Shown in pieces: positions 11,386 through 22,749 of a stretch of 64,000 nt of DNA. Positions within the stretch are counted from its first letter, which is position 1. Every line of letters begins with the position of its first letter. A program made the translations under genes and the position numbers. The stretch comes from Manis javanica (lineage: Eukaryota > Chordata > Mammalia > Pholidota > Manidae), in assembly GCF_040802235.1 (NCBI RefSeq), contig NC_133157.1:89080001-89144000 (forward strand), given 5' to 3'. The notes under the pieces are model-generated. The model saw only the letters and a list, made by a program, of their open reading frames with translations, did not search any database and had not been told where the DNA came from.

Positions 11386-13425
11386 ATTTGTGTCTGAAAG
11401 AACATAGGACCATCCCTCTGGGAAATACCCAGGAACAATAACACAAATAACAGAATCCCCAAAGAAAGCATCCAAGTGTAATTCAATGCTCTAGTGTTTA
11501 CCATTTTCATTATTTAATTCCTGTAATGCAGCCATTAGGACTTAGTCAGCTCCTAGAGAAAAATGACTGCACATTTGTATGGTAAGTGATGCCACTTTCA
11601 AATCCAGGTTGAGACTTGTCAGCCTTTTGTGTGCCCAGAACAATGAGTTTGGAGAGGGCTAGGGGCGGGGCAGGCTGCAGCAAGCTCCCAGGCCACGGTG
11701 ACAGTGCCCGCAGACATCACCATGTGAGTCACGGGCCGAAGGACAGGTGTGTCATGAAATAATGCTGCAGAGGCAAGACACTGCCTTCCCCAGACAGAGA
11801 GCAGTGTCCCTCCTTGGCAAGGAGCTCAGGCTCACGCATCTGGTATCTGCCTTCTAGAATGTCACCAGGCACACACCAGGGCTGGCGTGAAGCAGTGCAG
11901 TGATATGTAGTAGCTCCACAGCGTCTCTGTAATGTTAACATCCTCTGCCATTCAAAAATTTCTGAGTCAGCCATAAAATTTTGCTAAACATAGTTTGGCC
12001 CAGGAATGATTTATTACCTCTGTGTTCATAAACTATTAGCTCCATTTCTATTTTTAGAATTAACCAAACAAAAACACTTAACTCTTTGCTTTTAGAAACA
12101 CTGTCTTTCTACACCACATACATATATTTTTATGGTTTGGTACCTGTTAATACTTCATCCATGTTTGATAGCTCAGAAAGCCCAAAGGCTGGGCGGTTTG
12201 GTTTGGAAAGCCATGGGCACCGTGCAAGGCAGATGGAAGTCTGCTGGGAAGGTGGCTGGTGGCCGGGTTCTGGCATGGCCATGGCCTTACCCTCCTGCAC
12301 TTCCCACATTGCAACATGCTCAGTAGTCACCATTAAGTGGGAATTAGAAAAATGGGGCTTTTGGGGGATGGAAATCAGAGTTGCCCACCGTCCTTTGGGA
12401 CATTCTGAGAAAATATGGTCTCGCCTCTGATTGTGCATGTGTGACTTTCCCACCTGTGAGGTGACACAGACCAGCTGCCCAGGTCTACTCCATGCCCTGT
12501 AGCCACCATGTTCTCCCTCCCTTCCTCTCTGCTTCCTTTGATCTGTTGGTCACAGTTTGACATTATGCTGCTCCATGGAAAACAGAGGTCTGCTCCACTG
12601 TGAGCAGCCCAAGAAGTAAGAGCCCTTGAGCTCTGCTCAGGTTGTGTCTCTTGTTCATTTACAAGGTGGGAATGACAGAGCTCCTCTTGGGGACGTTATG
12701 GGTACCAGAAACCAGGGATAATTGTTCAATACAAGCAGGACTGCCACTGTGCCTCCTTAAAAGATTGGTGTGATTCATGTGTGGAGGCCCTTTGATTCGG
12801 GTGCCAGGCAAGATAGGCTCTTTCATGGACATGACCCAGTTGGTGGGGTGGCCTGTTGGTGCTCACTGCAGGTTCCCTGGGGTTGCCATGGAGACTGCCA
12901 GAGCAGATACCCTTAAACCGGAGAAGGTATCTCTAAAGGAGGGGAAGCCCAGTGGGAGCCCTACACTGACCCAGGGCTCCGTGAAGCTGAAGAGCATAGC
13001 CCTCAGCTCCCAGACTCCCACAAGGCAGTATGCCTCACCACAGCAGTGATGACGGAGCCCCCTCCACATGGCTCATGAGAAGAGGGGACCCTGAACACTC
13101 CCAGCTCGTCTCTGAGTTAAACTGCACCCTGAAGCCAGGTGCTGGCTAGAGCTGTGCCCCTGGGTGCTCAGCTCAAGGCCAGCTGGGGTGGGGCTTGGTG
13201 GGAGGTCCATGCTGCTGTTGGGCCTCCTGCTGTCCAACACTGCGAGGTGAGAATCAGGCAGAATAAGTTTAACCTGAGTTTTCCGATCCACCCCAAGCCA
13301 CTTCGGTGGGTAAGATGTAGACCCAATAGGCGCTAGGAGAATCAGCATGGAAGAGGAGGGCTCAGGAGGGAATCTTCAGACTGACATTGGGCTCTACCAG
13401 AGAGGCTCTGCCCAGCAGAGATAAT
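11386..13425. other. Unassigned sequence
   Basis: No exon or recognisable repeat is evident across about 2 kb. Overlapping open frames on both strands near 12130-12450 (114 codons plus, 107 minus) are not supported by any domain. Confidence 0.4.
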
Positions 13426-13429
13426 ACAG

Positions 13430-13620
13430 ACACTTTTTTTGAGTTTCTGTTATATGCCAAGCATTCTGCCATCGATGCTCACCCTAATCCTAGGTGGTAA
13501 GGGATGTGATACTTATTTTTTAGGTGAAAAACAAGACCCACGTGTACCTGCTGTCAGAGCTGGGATTTGGACCTGGTGTATGTGACTCTAAAGTTCATGG
13601 CTTTATCTGAGCATTACTCG
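13430..13620 (-). mobile_element. MIR SINE, antisense
   Basis: The plus strand reads as the complement of MIR: 'tatatgccaagcattctgcc' (13451), then a diverged 'ttaggtgaaaaacaaga' (13521), then 'agagctgggatttggacc' (13556), which is the complement of the tRNA-like internal promoter region. It is old and diverged. Confidence 0.8.
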
Positions 13621-14519
13621 GCAGCAAGACCAGGTGCATGTCTTCCAATAGGTGACCACCATGTTTTCCGCTCAAATAAATTTTACAAACACTTGATGTA
13701 AACTTTGAAGGGTTATTTTTTTCATGGACAGTTTCTGATTTTTCTCTAGTGCATTGTGAATGTCTAGAAAAAAGGATGAGGACTACATGAATTATATGCC
13801 GATCAATACTTTTACATTGCAATTTCCATTAGCATCTCACAAAACAGCTGTCCATGGGTCACACATTACAGAATGCCAGGGGAGGTTACTTGTACATTCT
13901 GGGTGGGAAAAGGTATGAGTAAATAGGGACAAGGCAAGGGTCAGAAAGGGAGAAGAAAAGAAGGATCCTCAAAGCAGGAGATAGGGTCCAGAGAACAAAG
14001 TTGGCCCTGCCTCCTGCCTGACCCACACTTGACTTGCCAAGTATGGCTCCCTGTCTACGTGCCAACTTTCATCCAGAATCCTGGAGAGGGAGGTACTAGT
14101 AAATCACATTTTTGTTTCTTATCTGCAAATCAGATTTTATCCACAAAGAAGAAGGGTCGAGACTAACCGTCAGGAATGACCAACAAACAGGGGGCAACAA
14201 ACAGGCCACGGGATGTCTTTCTTGCAAAGGTGCTTGTTTAGAGATGTCTGTGCAAAAGGGGCAGATAAAAAGATGACATTGTGGGGCTGTGCAGATGCAG
14301 AGATGTCATCAGTCAGTGTGGTTGCCATAGTGATCAGTACCGGTGGCCAATAACCAGAGCTTCCCTGTGTGCGTGCTGTGGCGATCCCATAAACTGTGCT
14401 TCTCGGTGGGAAACGTGGATGGGAAATACATGCGTGCAGGGCACAGCCAGCTGTCATCAATGTTCATTGTCCTTTCTTCCTTTAGTAACAGAAGCCCTCA
14501 GATCCATGACGGGTCCATG

Positions 14520-14822
14520 GACCAGAGACCGCATTTCCCAGCCCCCTTTGCTGATGCACAACGTGGCCATGTTTGGGCCAATGAGACGGGACAGTAAGTG
14601 ATGGCGCACGACGGCCGCCTCCAGCCTGCCCACTGGGAACTCACGGCACCTGGAGAGCTTGCCTGCAGCCCAGACACGGAAACCATGAGCTGAAAGTGGC
14701 AGAGCTGTCACGTCAGCCCAGGCTGTTTGCCTCTGACATCTTATAATAAAAAGAAAAAATGATTTCAGCCACTGCATTTTTGGGCCTCTGGTGTAGCCAT
14801 TCAGCCTCTATTCTAACTCATA
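14520..14822 (+). mobile_element. ERVL-MaLR-type solo LTR (MLT1-like)
   Basis: The segment contains 'ggccaatgagacgggacag' (14576) and ends with a poly(A) signal (AATAAA, 14745) followed by 'ttcagccactgcatttttg' (14764). This is the usual layout of the 3' half of MLT1-like LTRs in sense orientation. No internal retroviral sequence follows, so it is best read as a solo LTR or LTR fragment. The subfamily is uncertain. Confidence 0.5.
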
Positions 14823-16177
14823 CAGTCCGATGGTGAGGGGTCCTTGGCCAAGAACACCTCCCGCTGCTCTTCTCTGTCTCTGTCTCTCGCTCAGCGTTCA
14901 GAGGCTGATGGGCTATCTCCCACACGTCTGAGCCAGGGCGTGGGATTTTCCTCCCACACCCCAGGTAATTGCCTAAATGCAATCCTGAAGGAAGAGATGA
15001 ATGTCTCACAGAAGCAACACAGGGCATGATGCTGACCCTCTGTTGACAACCAGTGGTGCTGCTTGACTCTCATTTAAATGAAAAATCTCTCTTACTCCTT
15101 ATTTTTAGCTTAGATACACACTGAGCAGAAGTTGTTCGCATCTCAGACATAGCAGGAATGCATAATAAATGGGCTTCCTTCATTTGATCCAGAGAACACA
15201 AGAAGGCGGGACAAAACACACAACGAGCAGACGCAGAAGGACCACCCTTAGGAATGGAAATGGAGCGTGTCTGCCCGGGTGGAGGCCGGCCCTGGAGGCC
15301 TGCAGCCCAGGTGCCAGCAGCTGCTCAGGGCCTGAGGGTTTGTGGGAAGGAGGAAAGAGGTCCTTATGACCCCTCCTGCCTCACCGCAATCGGACTGGGG
15401 GGCAGCCTGGATTTTCCAAAGGTAGCTTCAGTGACATCCCTGTCTCCCAAGTGCATCTTCAGTGTGGCCTTCCCATCCCTGCACGTGGCTTCTAACACCA
15501 TGGGGCTCCTGCCTGGGTGCCCTGGAAGACAGTCTTCAGAGGCCCTGTAGGGACCATGCCCCAGCCCCATGAGGCCACACAGAGGCTGCCTGGGGGACAG
15601 TCCCAGAGGACCCCAGCCTCCAGGTCATGCAGCAGAGGCTTCTGGATGATTCCAGCTCCAGCCATTGAGTGCCAGCTAAGGCCAGGCATTGTGGAGAAGA
15701 GGCATCTTCCTCGGTGACCCCCCAGCACTGTCCCCACTCACAGTTCCTGTGAGCATGGGTTGTCACCAGAACGTTCGGGTGACTTGCTGGGCTGTGGTAG
15801 TAACTGGAGCAGAATTTCACATCCTTCCCGGAGGGCACACTTTTAGAGTGAAATGCAAAGCACATCTTGAAAAACACACCTTGAGTTATTAGTCATCTGG
15901 AAATTTCCTAGTGAAATATCAGGATGGAAAAATCTTCCCACATGTAGTGATTTGGTAGCTGGAAGAAAGGTTACTGAGTAGTAATACTGAGAGGGCTCTT
16001 TGGACAAAGTGGACAGGCAAGGCCCGGTGCCCGGAGACTGTTCCTCCCGTGTGCATGACCTCGGTGTTGGTCTTTATGGAAGGTGTTAGCGGCAGGATGG
16101 GCCAGAGGGGCAGGGACCCTACAGGTCTGAGGGGTGCAGAGCGTGAGAAGTCTAGGAACCAAGAGTTTACACAAATT
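14823..16177. other. Unassigned unique sequence
   Basis: About 1.3 kb with no gene or clear repeat. Open frames of 66-113 codons overlap one another on both strands. Confidence 0.4.
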
Positions 16178-16276
16178 CCCTTAAAACACACTTGTTCTCA
16201 CCCAGTACAATTCCACTCCCTGCCACTTTCCAGAGCACCAGCCTTGGGGAGTGAGTCACCAGCCTGGTGGGCAAAG
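16178..16276 (+). repeat. Local direct repeat, copy 1
   Basis: This ~98-base segment is related to 18048-18142. Shared blocks include 'ccttaaaacacacttgttct', 'tgccactttc', 'agagcaccagcctt' and 'gtcaccagcctgg'. By eye identity is around 80-85%, with a 4-base deletion in the second copy. Flanking sequence does not align. It may be a local duplication or two copies of a repeat family I do not recognise. Confidence 0.75.
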
Positions 16277-16573
16277 GGTCGAGTGGGGTCACAGGCTGAG
16301 GTCACTGTGGGTTTTCCCAGGAGATGCAGGGGCTCCTGCTGAGGCCAAGGCTGTGATATACAGAAGGGCCAGCCTGGAAGGCAGAGAAAGAGCATGTGGA
16401 AAGCAGCTGGAGGCCAGGGATAGGGGTGCAGACACCCACCCCTCCCCATCCTGGCAGGCCCCTGGCCCTGGCCCACCAGAGCCCAAGGGATGAGCGAGCT
16501 TGGGACTTCCCAGATTCAGTTCTTCCCTTGCTAAGGATTAGTAAAAATCTCAACTACCAGTATTTTGCACATA

Positions 16574-16606
16574 TTTTTATTTATTTATTTATTTATTTAT
16601 TTATTT
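16574..16606. repeat. (TTTA)n microsatellite
   Basis: About eight perfect tetranucleotide TTTA units followed by a T-rich end. It may descend from a repeat tail, but no SINE body is visible beside it. Confidence 0.9.
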
Positions 16607-17114
16607 TCTCTTGTTTTCCTTAGGATGGATTCAAATCTTTGGGGGCAAATTCTCCATTGGAGAAATTAGAAGTTAGCTGAATTCTCTGGAGCAGTGATTC
16701 ACAATAAAAAGGTGTGTTTTGTTTTTGTTTTTTGAGCCAAGAACTAGACTCCACTTAATATTTTCCCTACTTAACAGGTGACACATTCTCATGGCCCAAG
16801 GATCCAGCCAGGTCTTGAGTGACAGTTCCCTCCCTGGCCTTCCTCTGTCCCAGCCCCTACTTCGGCCCCATATACCCACTGCATGAGTTCTGTGTGAATC
16901 CTTCCACATTCTCTACATGCGGTGCAACCTTTGCTTCCAAGGGAGAAGTATTCAGCCATACATTTCAGGCTATTATTCAAATAATATCACTTTTAATGTT
17001 ATGATGATTGGAATGGTTAATTATGGCACGTGGCTAGGCCACCATGCCCAGCTGTTTGGCAAATGGTCTCCTAGACCACTGGGAAAGTATTTTGTAAGAT
17101 GTGATTAATGCTTA

Positions 17115-17428
17115 AGTCAGCAGACTTTGGGTAAAGCAGATCTGTGGGGGGGGGGGGCGTCTCATCCAGTCAGCTGAAGGCCTTCTAGGCAAAGACAGAA
17201 TCCTGCCCCATAGGAACTGGCTGCAGTTTCCTACTTCCCGTCTGCTGATCTTCCCTATAGATTTCTGATTCAAGATGTCAAATCAACTCTTGAGTTTCTA
17301 GCCTGCCAGCCTACCCTGCAGATTTAGACTCATCAGCCGCCACAACAGGGCGAGTCAGCTTCTTAAAGTCAATCTCCCTATATACCCATTCTGTTGGTTC
17401 TCTTTCTCCAGAGCACCCTGACCAAGGC
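17115..17428 (+). mobile_element. LTR-like fragment (ERVL-MaLR-type)
   Basis: The segment runs from a block equivalent to 'catccagtcagctgaaggcc' (17164) to a terminal block 'ctatatacccattctgttgg' (17378) and 'ctccagagcaccctgacc' (17408). These match, with divergence, the 3' half of a widespread mammalian LTR whose sense-strand end reads like this. A G12 run interrupts its left part. The exact family name is not certain from memory. Confidence 0.5.
17146..17157 (+). repeat. G12 homopolymer
   Basis: Twelve consecutive G residues lie inside the LTR-like fragment. Runs of this length are rare in mammalian DNA and prone to sequencing or assembly length error. Confidence 0.9.
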
Positions 17429-17899
17429 GATGGTTATCTAAGTCCTCATACTTAGATGCCTGCTGAAGCATTTCAGGGTGAACTGTCCTGCTGGTAACTA
17501 ATTTCAACTGGTTCAGCGAGAGAGGGAGAGAAAGTGAGAGACTGCAGGAGCATGTCAGAGGCCCTGGCTCCCAGGGGGCAAGCATGGCGTTCATTGCCTC
17601 TCAGCATGTGTGCGCTTGTTCCTAGTGAGAATCTGGGGCATCACTTCCCACCTGCATTTCCGCACAGAGTCTTGTGTGGGAGGGGCAGGCAGGCAGGCTC
17701 ATGGCAGGACACCCACGGGTGTCTTGCCTCCCCAGGGCCGCAGCAGGGATGGGTGGCATAGGGGTGGGAGAGAAGCGGTGTTCCAGAAGAGCCCCAGTTC
17801 TGTCCTCTGCCCACACTGCTTTCAGCCATGTCTCTTTTAGGGCCATTTGTGAGGGGCCAGAAAATTGGTCTCATCCCTTCTCACTGCAGCATTGACCTT

Positions 17900-17940
17900 C
17901 CCTTTTTCCCGTATGTGAGAAGCACATACGAGAAAAAGGG
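17900..17940 (+). repeat. 41-nt near-perfect hairpin
   Basis: The arms at 17900-17917 and 17923-17940 are 18 bases each. They are reverse complements except for one C/A mismatch, around the 5-base loop 'agaag'. The pairing can extend by one T-A and one T-G pair outward. The stem is too short and the loop too small for a typical microRNA precursor. A local template-switch origin is possible. Confidence 0.85.
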
Positions 17941-18047
17941 AGACAGCCTCTAAGTGTGGAGAAGCCCATGCGAGCAGCTATGGTATCAGTGGCACTGAGA
18001 GCTTGTACACGGGCAGGGACATGGCGTTGCTCCTGGAAACACATATC

Positions 18048-18142
18048 CCCTTAAAACACACTTGTTCTTGCCGGGGGCAGTTTCACTCCTTGCCACTTTC
18101 AAGAGCACCAGCCTTGCGGAGTCACCAGCCTGGCGGGTAAAG
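18048..18142 (+). repeat. Local direct repeat, copy 2
   Basis: Partner of the segment at 16178-16276, 1.87 kb away in the same orientation. It lacks a 4-base piece ('gtga') of the first copy just before 'gtcaccagcctgg'. Confidence 0.75.
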
Positions 18143-18267
18143 GCACTGCCGTACACAGCCTTCTGCACCCGCTGGGGACCCTCTCTGAGGACTCTCCTAA
18201 AGCCCAGCAGCCAGTCACCCTGGGCACCCTCTGCTGCTCCATGTGGCAGAGTGCAGATACCACCCAG

Positions 18268-18405
18268 TCTTCCTGAGCCTCAGTGTCCTTGTCTGTGGAG
18301 TGGGAATGACCCTGTGGCTGTTCCTGGGATTATTACGAATTATGTTCATAAACCCTGAGAAAGAAATCTGTCCCACATCTAAGCACCAAGGAAATACTAT
18401 CTGAT
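18268..18405 (+). mobile_element. MIR SINE
   Basis: The block 'agcctcagtgtccttgtctg' (18276) followed by a 'tggagtgggaatgaccc' segment is the MIR core in sense orientation, here with a decayed tail region. The left half of the element is missing or unrecognisable. Confidence 0.65.
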
Positions 18406-20385
18406 CTTTTTCTTTTAAGCATAGCAATTTTGTGCCTGGAGAATTGTTATTCTTAAGTGAAATGAGGATTGATATTGGGTCACGCCAAGAAACAGTGGCT
18501 TGTAGTTTTAGAGGTTGTGAGATTCAGGCAGGCACAGTTTGAGTAAAATGTGGCAATTTCAGCTCAACCAACCATGGGTTTCCACCTGATACAAGCAGTG
18601 GAATGAGCTCGGTCCGTGAGTCTGCTGGTCTGGACTGTGGTGATTCCTACAGGAAGGAACATACCCCTTGCTTTATTCTTTTCCGCAATAACCTTGTTGC
18701 TGGATGAAAGAGCTCTCTCTGTATGTGTGGGCATGACTGAGAGCCAGGTGAAGCCTCAGAACTTGTGTCTGTAACACGTCCGGCTACAGACTTGGGCCAT
18801 TCGCTGTTCCAGGCAGCTCTCATTGCTGCATGTTCCAGGCGTCATTCTCTGCAAATGACTGGCTCACCCTCTCCTTCTGTACTAGCATGGTTTGCATTCT
18901 GTGCTCATTCCTGAAGCTACATCAGGTGACTTTTAGTAGGAAAACTGGTAGGAGAAACATTGATATTTATAGAGATGGTATGAAGTGTGAATAGCTGTGA
19001 TCAGCTGATTGGTGTGATGGATCTCTAAGTGGGATTGGAGGCCTTCTGTGTCTTTAAAAGAAACTTTAAAAGATACAAGGGTCCTGGCTTTACCTGTGGA
19101 GGCACTATTGAGTCAGAGCAAACTCAGGAAAGGAGGGACTATGGCTGTATGAGTTCCCTTCCCAGAGCCATGTGATTGTGAAACATCTGCTCCATGTCCA
19201 GTGACAGAGAGACAATCGCACCCTTGATGTAGCCATCCCCAGTGGGGAGGGGACAAGCCACCTGTAAGGCAGCCTTACCCAGGGGTCTCCCCAGTGCACC
19301 CAGGAAGATGTCTGCCACCACAGCAGCATCAGAAGCTGGGTCCTGCCTGAGGAGGGGTGGCACGTGCCCAAGTGGGGGATCTGTATGGGATTGCACCCTG
19401 ATGTCCTGCCCCCCAACAGGTCGGGGGTGGCGCTGAGACAAAACCCCCAGGGCCTCCACCTTCCACCCTCCCGCCCATGGTATTTGTCATACTGAAGACC
19501 AGCCTGCGGGGAGGGCAGTGGCCCCATTCTGGGGTGAGGCGGAGGGGCAGAGGGCAGTGCCCCTGAGAAAGCAGGGCCCCAAAGGGTACTGCCTCCTGGC
19601 CTGTGGAGCAGCAAGACAGTTTCTGGATGTGGGGGTTACAGCAGCCTCCGTCCTCCCGGGCTTCTTGACACTGGATTTAGTCTTTATTGGCTTGAGGCAG
19701 AGGTTGTGGAGAAAAATCTGAAAAATGAGATTGTCAAATGATAAGTAAATCCCATGGTCTGCAGAGCTGTGGACAGGGTATTGCAATTTCAGAAACCCGT
19801 GGGAGCAGGGCTCTGAAAGGTCAGTTGTCCGGGAGCTGCGGGGCAACCAGATCCTGAGGGGTGGGAGAGCTGGGTCCTGAGCAAGCCCTGGTTTTCCCGA
19901 GTCCTCAGAAGGCAGAGAGAGCAGCCCCTGTAGGTACACACACCTGCTTTGCATCGTGCTGGAGGTGGCAGTGTGGTCTGTGAGCAACACTGTCCATCCC
20001 CACCTCACAGGTGGACCTTAAGAGGAGTGCTCCGGGACGCTCGCTGCGGAAGGCAGCAGAGGTGCTCTGGGTGACGTGTGCTCTTGCTTCTTGAGTGTAT
20101 TCTTGTAAACTTGGGCTTTCTTACAAATCACTTAAGTAGCAGGACCCAGACATGGAGAAAGTCATGTCGCCCTCTCTGGCGGGCAGAGGGCAGAGTTGTT
20201 TTACCAAAGTCAGTTTGATTCTTGGTTCAGGAAATAAACAGTAGAGAGATTTTCTTTTGACTGTGGAAGTGCCCTAAAGACGAAGCCTGGGGGCGCTATG
20301 CCCCCTTAGGTAGATCTGTGCTCTGGGCAGACTCAGTGTGGGGAGGAGGGTGCCCCATTTCACCAAGGAAAGACCAGGGTCATCA
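18406..20385. other. Unassigned sequence
   Basis: Two kilobases without a recognised gene or repeat. The minus-strand open frames of 169 and 173 codons between 19105 and 20008 overlap each other in different frames and carry no domain, so I treat them as chance. Confidence 0.4.
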
Positions 20386-20387
20386 CA

Positions 20388-20700
20388 GTCAGCTACTGCT
20401 GTGTGACAAATACAACAAACTCAGTGGCACCAAACACCACAGAGTCCGGACAGCTGGGTCATCTGCTCAGCATCTCAGGCTGAAATCAGGTGGCAGCCAG
20501 ATGGTGGGACTGAGGTCTCTGCTGCCTAGTAACTGCCAACCAGGAGAGCTGCCCCAGAGGCTTCTTCTGCTTTGTCCTGGCCAGCAGGGCCCCTCTAGCT
20601 TCTTCCTCTGCAACCAGCCTCCTGTGTTTTTAAAAGCCTCACGCAATTAGGTCAGACCCAGCCACAGGAGGCATCACAATCACAGGAGTGACATCCGATT
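20388..20700 (-). mobile_element. ERVL-MaLR LTR (MLT1-like)
   Basis: The plus strand reads 'tactgctgtgtgacaaatac' then 'aactcagtggcacc', the complement of the well-known MLT1 3' end. Further right it has 'gctgaaatcaggtggcagcc' (20479) and 'gtcagacccagccacaggag' (20651). Sense of the LTR is therefore the minus strand. It is diverged and without internal sequence. Confidence 0.65.
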
Positions 20701-22255
20701 GCATCCCAGGCTGGTGTGCGCTCCGAGCCAGGCTCTCCCGGCACCACAGTACCAGCAGGACTGCCCCTGACAGGCTTCCCACCAGATCTTGTCGTCTGGT
20801 ACAGCTGGATTCACTAGTTTCGCCATCATTGCAACATCAAAATGCTTTTCTCATATTTTTGAGTTTAAGGAATGTGGAAAATTTGGAGATTTTCTATGCT
20901 AAGAAAAAAATTTCACATTTCTGCACACAGCCTGGTGCTCTATGGGTTTTTGCCCTGTTATATCTCAGGGACCTCTTAGCCCTGGGCAGTCACCGGCCTG
21001 CCAGACTCACGGCCCCGCTTCTCCAGCTGACCCACTACAGAGTGCATTTACCCAGCACAGAGCGCCCTCACACCACTGGGCCCAGAGCACACTTTTTCCC
21101 CCAAGACCAAGATGTAATAGAGAGAAAAGCCCACTCCAACTGGGTTGAAACCATTGTGGGGATTTGACATGTATCCCAATAGTCTAACCATGACTTTTCC
21201 TTCAGCCTCTGAATGAATACTTAAAACACACTGAATTGAGTCATGTAATTTATCCAAATTGGATAAACTGTACATAGAATCAAATGCCTCTCTTTCTTTA
21301 AAAAGGGAGCATGTGCTGAGCTGTGCATGGGAGGCCTGCCTTTGGACCTGTGGAGCATCTCCTCTCCATCACAGGGGTTTACAGGTCCCAGCTGTTTGCC
21401 AAGGCAGCATACACACTAGGTCCTTATCTAACATTTTACCTTAAAAGGATGCTTTCTGTGTAAACTTATAAAGAAAGCCTTATGTCACCAAGAAAGTCAT
21501 AGGTTTGATGTACTACTTATGTTTTTGTTAGTATGCTGTCAAATAAATACACAGCTTTTGGTCTACATTATTTGTCGACATCACATTTCAAATCACTTTG
21601 GGGAATCCTACTTTATTGTAAAGAATACATCTTTCAGCAAATGTGACCAAAAAGTTAATATACACACATTGAATTTTATTTTCCCTGTTACATCTAATTT
21701 TTCCCGGTTATATCTGATTTTTACACAGGGAGCAGGTTTTGAAAGTGTTCTGGTGAAACTTACTCTCCTAGGAAAACAAGGGGGTCCATCCCATGCACCA
21801 AGGCTGTTCACCCATCCCCCACAGAGCTAGAAGTGTGCATTTTTAAGAAAGTCATGCTATGAAATTGATGAGGACAGTGCATCTCAATCTCATCCATGTT
21901 TGCAGGGTGCATGCTGCCTGACCCCTGGAGCACACGCTGAGCTCTCATGCAGAGACATGTTAGTGACATTGTCCGCCCTCAGAGAGGTGCCACCTAATGG
22001 TTTCACGGGTGCTGACACTCCCCACCCACCTGCTCACCGAGCCCCCGGGCCCTCCCCAGGCTGGTGTGTGCTTGCCTGCTTCCTTGCTCAGCAAGCCACT
22101 TGGGGCCACTGCCACTTCCAGGCCATCCTGAGGCTGCTGACAGGTGTTGGTGAGTCCTGTGCTTGGGGACAGCCTGCAGGTGAACGCTGGAACCGGCCTG
22201 GGGGTTTAACTGGGGTCTGAGAGCAGAGACTGCTCCAGCTTTGGGTAATAACTGT
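20701..22255. other. Unassigned sequence
   Basis: No gene or clear repeat is seen. An AT-rich part around 21440-21730 is probably decayed repeat sequence that I cannot place. Confidence 0.35.
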
Positions 22256-22258
22256 GCC

Positions 22259-22286
22259 CAGGGTGCAGACCCAAATCTGCACCCTG
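22259..22286 (+). repeat. Perfect 11-bp stem hairpin
   Basis: The arms 'cagggtgcaga' and 'tctgcaccctg' are exact reverse complements around the six-base loop 'cccaaa'. No function is implied by the sequence. Confidence 0.85.
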
Positions 22287-22589
22287 TGCTCACCCTTCCC
22301 ATTGGAGGGACAAAATTCCATCCCTCCAGGATTCTGGGGTGCCACACAACCTCTTTTTTGGAAAGGTTGGCTGTTTGTGGCCCAGGTAAGCCCCACTACT
22401 CCCTGCCTCCCACACTGGCATCAGGTGTGGTTGAATTCATTATTTATGCCCTCTGAATGGTTTGTGGGTGCACTGGAAGGACTTGCTTCCCGTTTTGTAG
22501 TATTTCAGAATGGAAGGAGCAGGCCATGCCTCCCTAGCCTGGGACTCAAGGCTCTTCCACGAGGATCAAACACTGCACCAGCTGGAGCC

Positions 22590-22745
22590 AGGGTGTGGAG
22601 CTCTGCACAGGGGGTGGCCAGCTGCCAGGGTCTCACCAGCTCCCAGCTCCTCCAGCTAGCAAGTCTGGGCAGACTACATAGCCTCTGTGTGCCTCAGTGT
22701 CCTCGCCTGTAGAGCAGAGAGGTAACATAGCTACCGTGCCATAGT
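22590..22745 (+). mobile_element. MIR SINE
   Basis: The MIR core is visible as 'ccagctagcaagtctgggca' (22652) followed by 'ctctgtgtgcctcagtgtcc' (22682). A decayed 'gtagagcagagaggtaacat' segment corresponds to the part after 'ctgtaaaatgggg'. Confidence 0.7.
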
Positions 22746-22749
22746 GTGG

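Noticed and set aside
17900-17940. MicroRNA precursor
   Set aside because: The 18-20 bp stem and 5-base loop are shorter than a typical animal precursor, and no flanking stem extends it.
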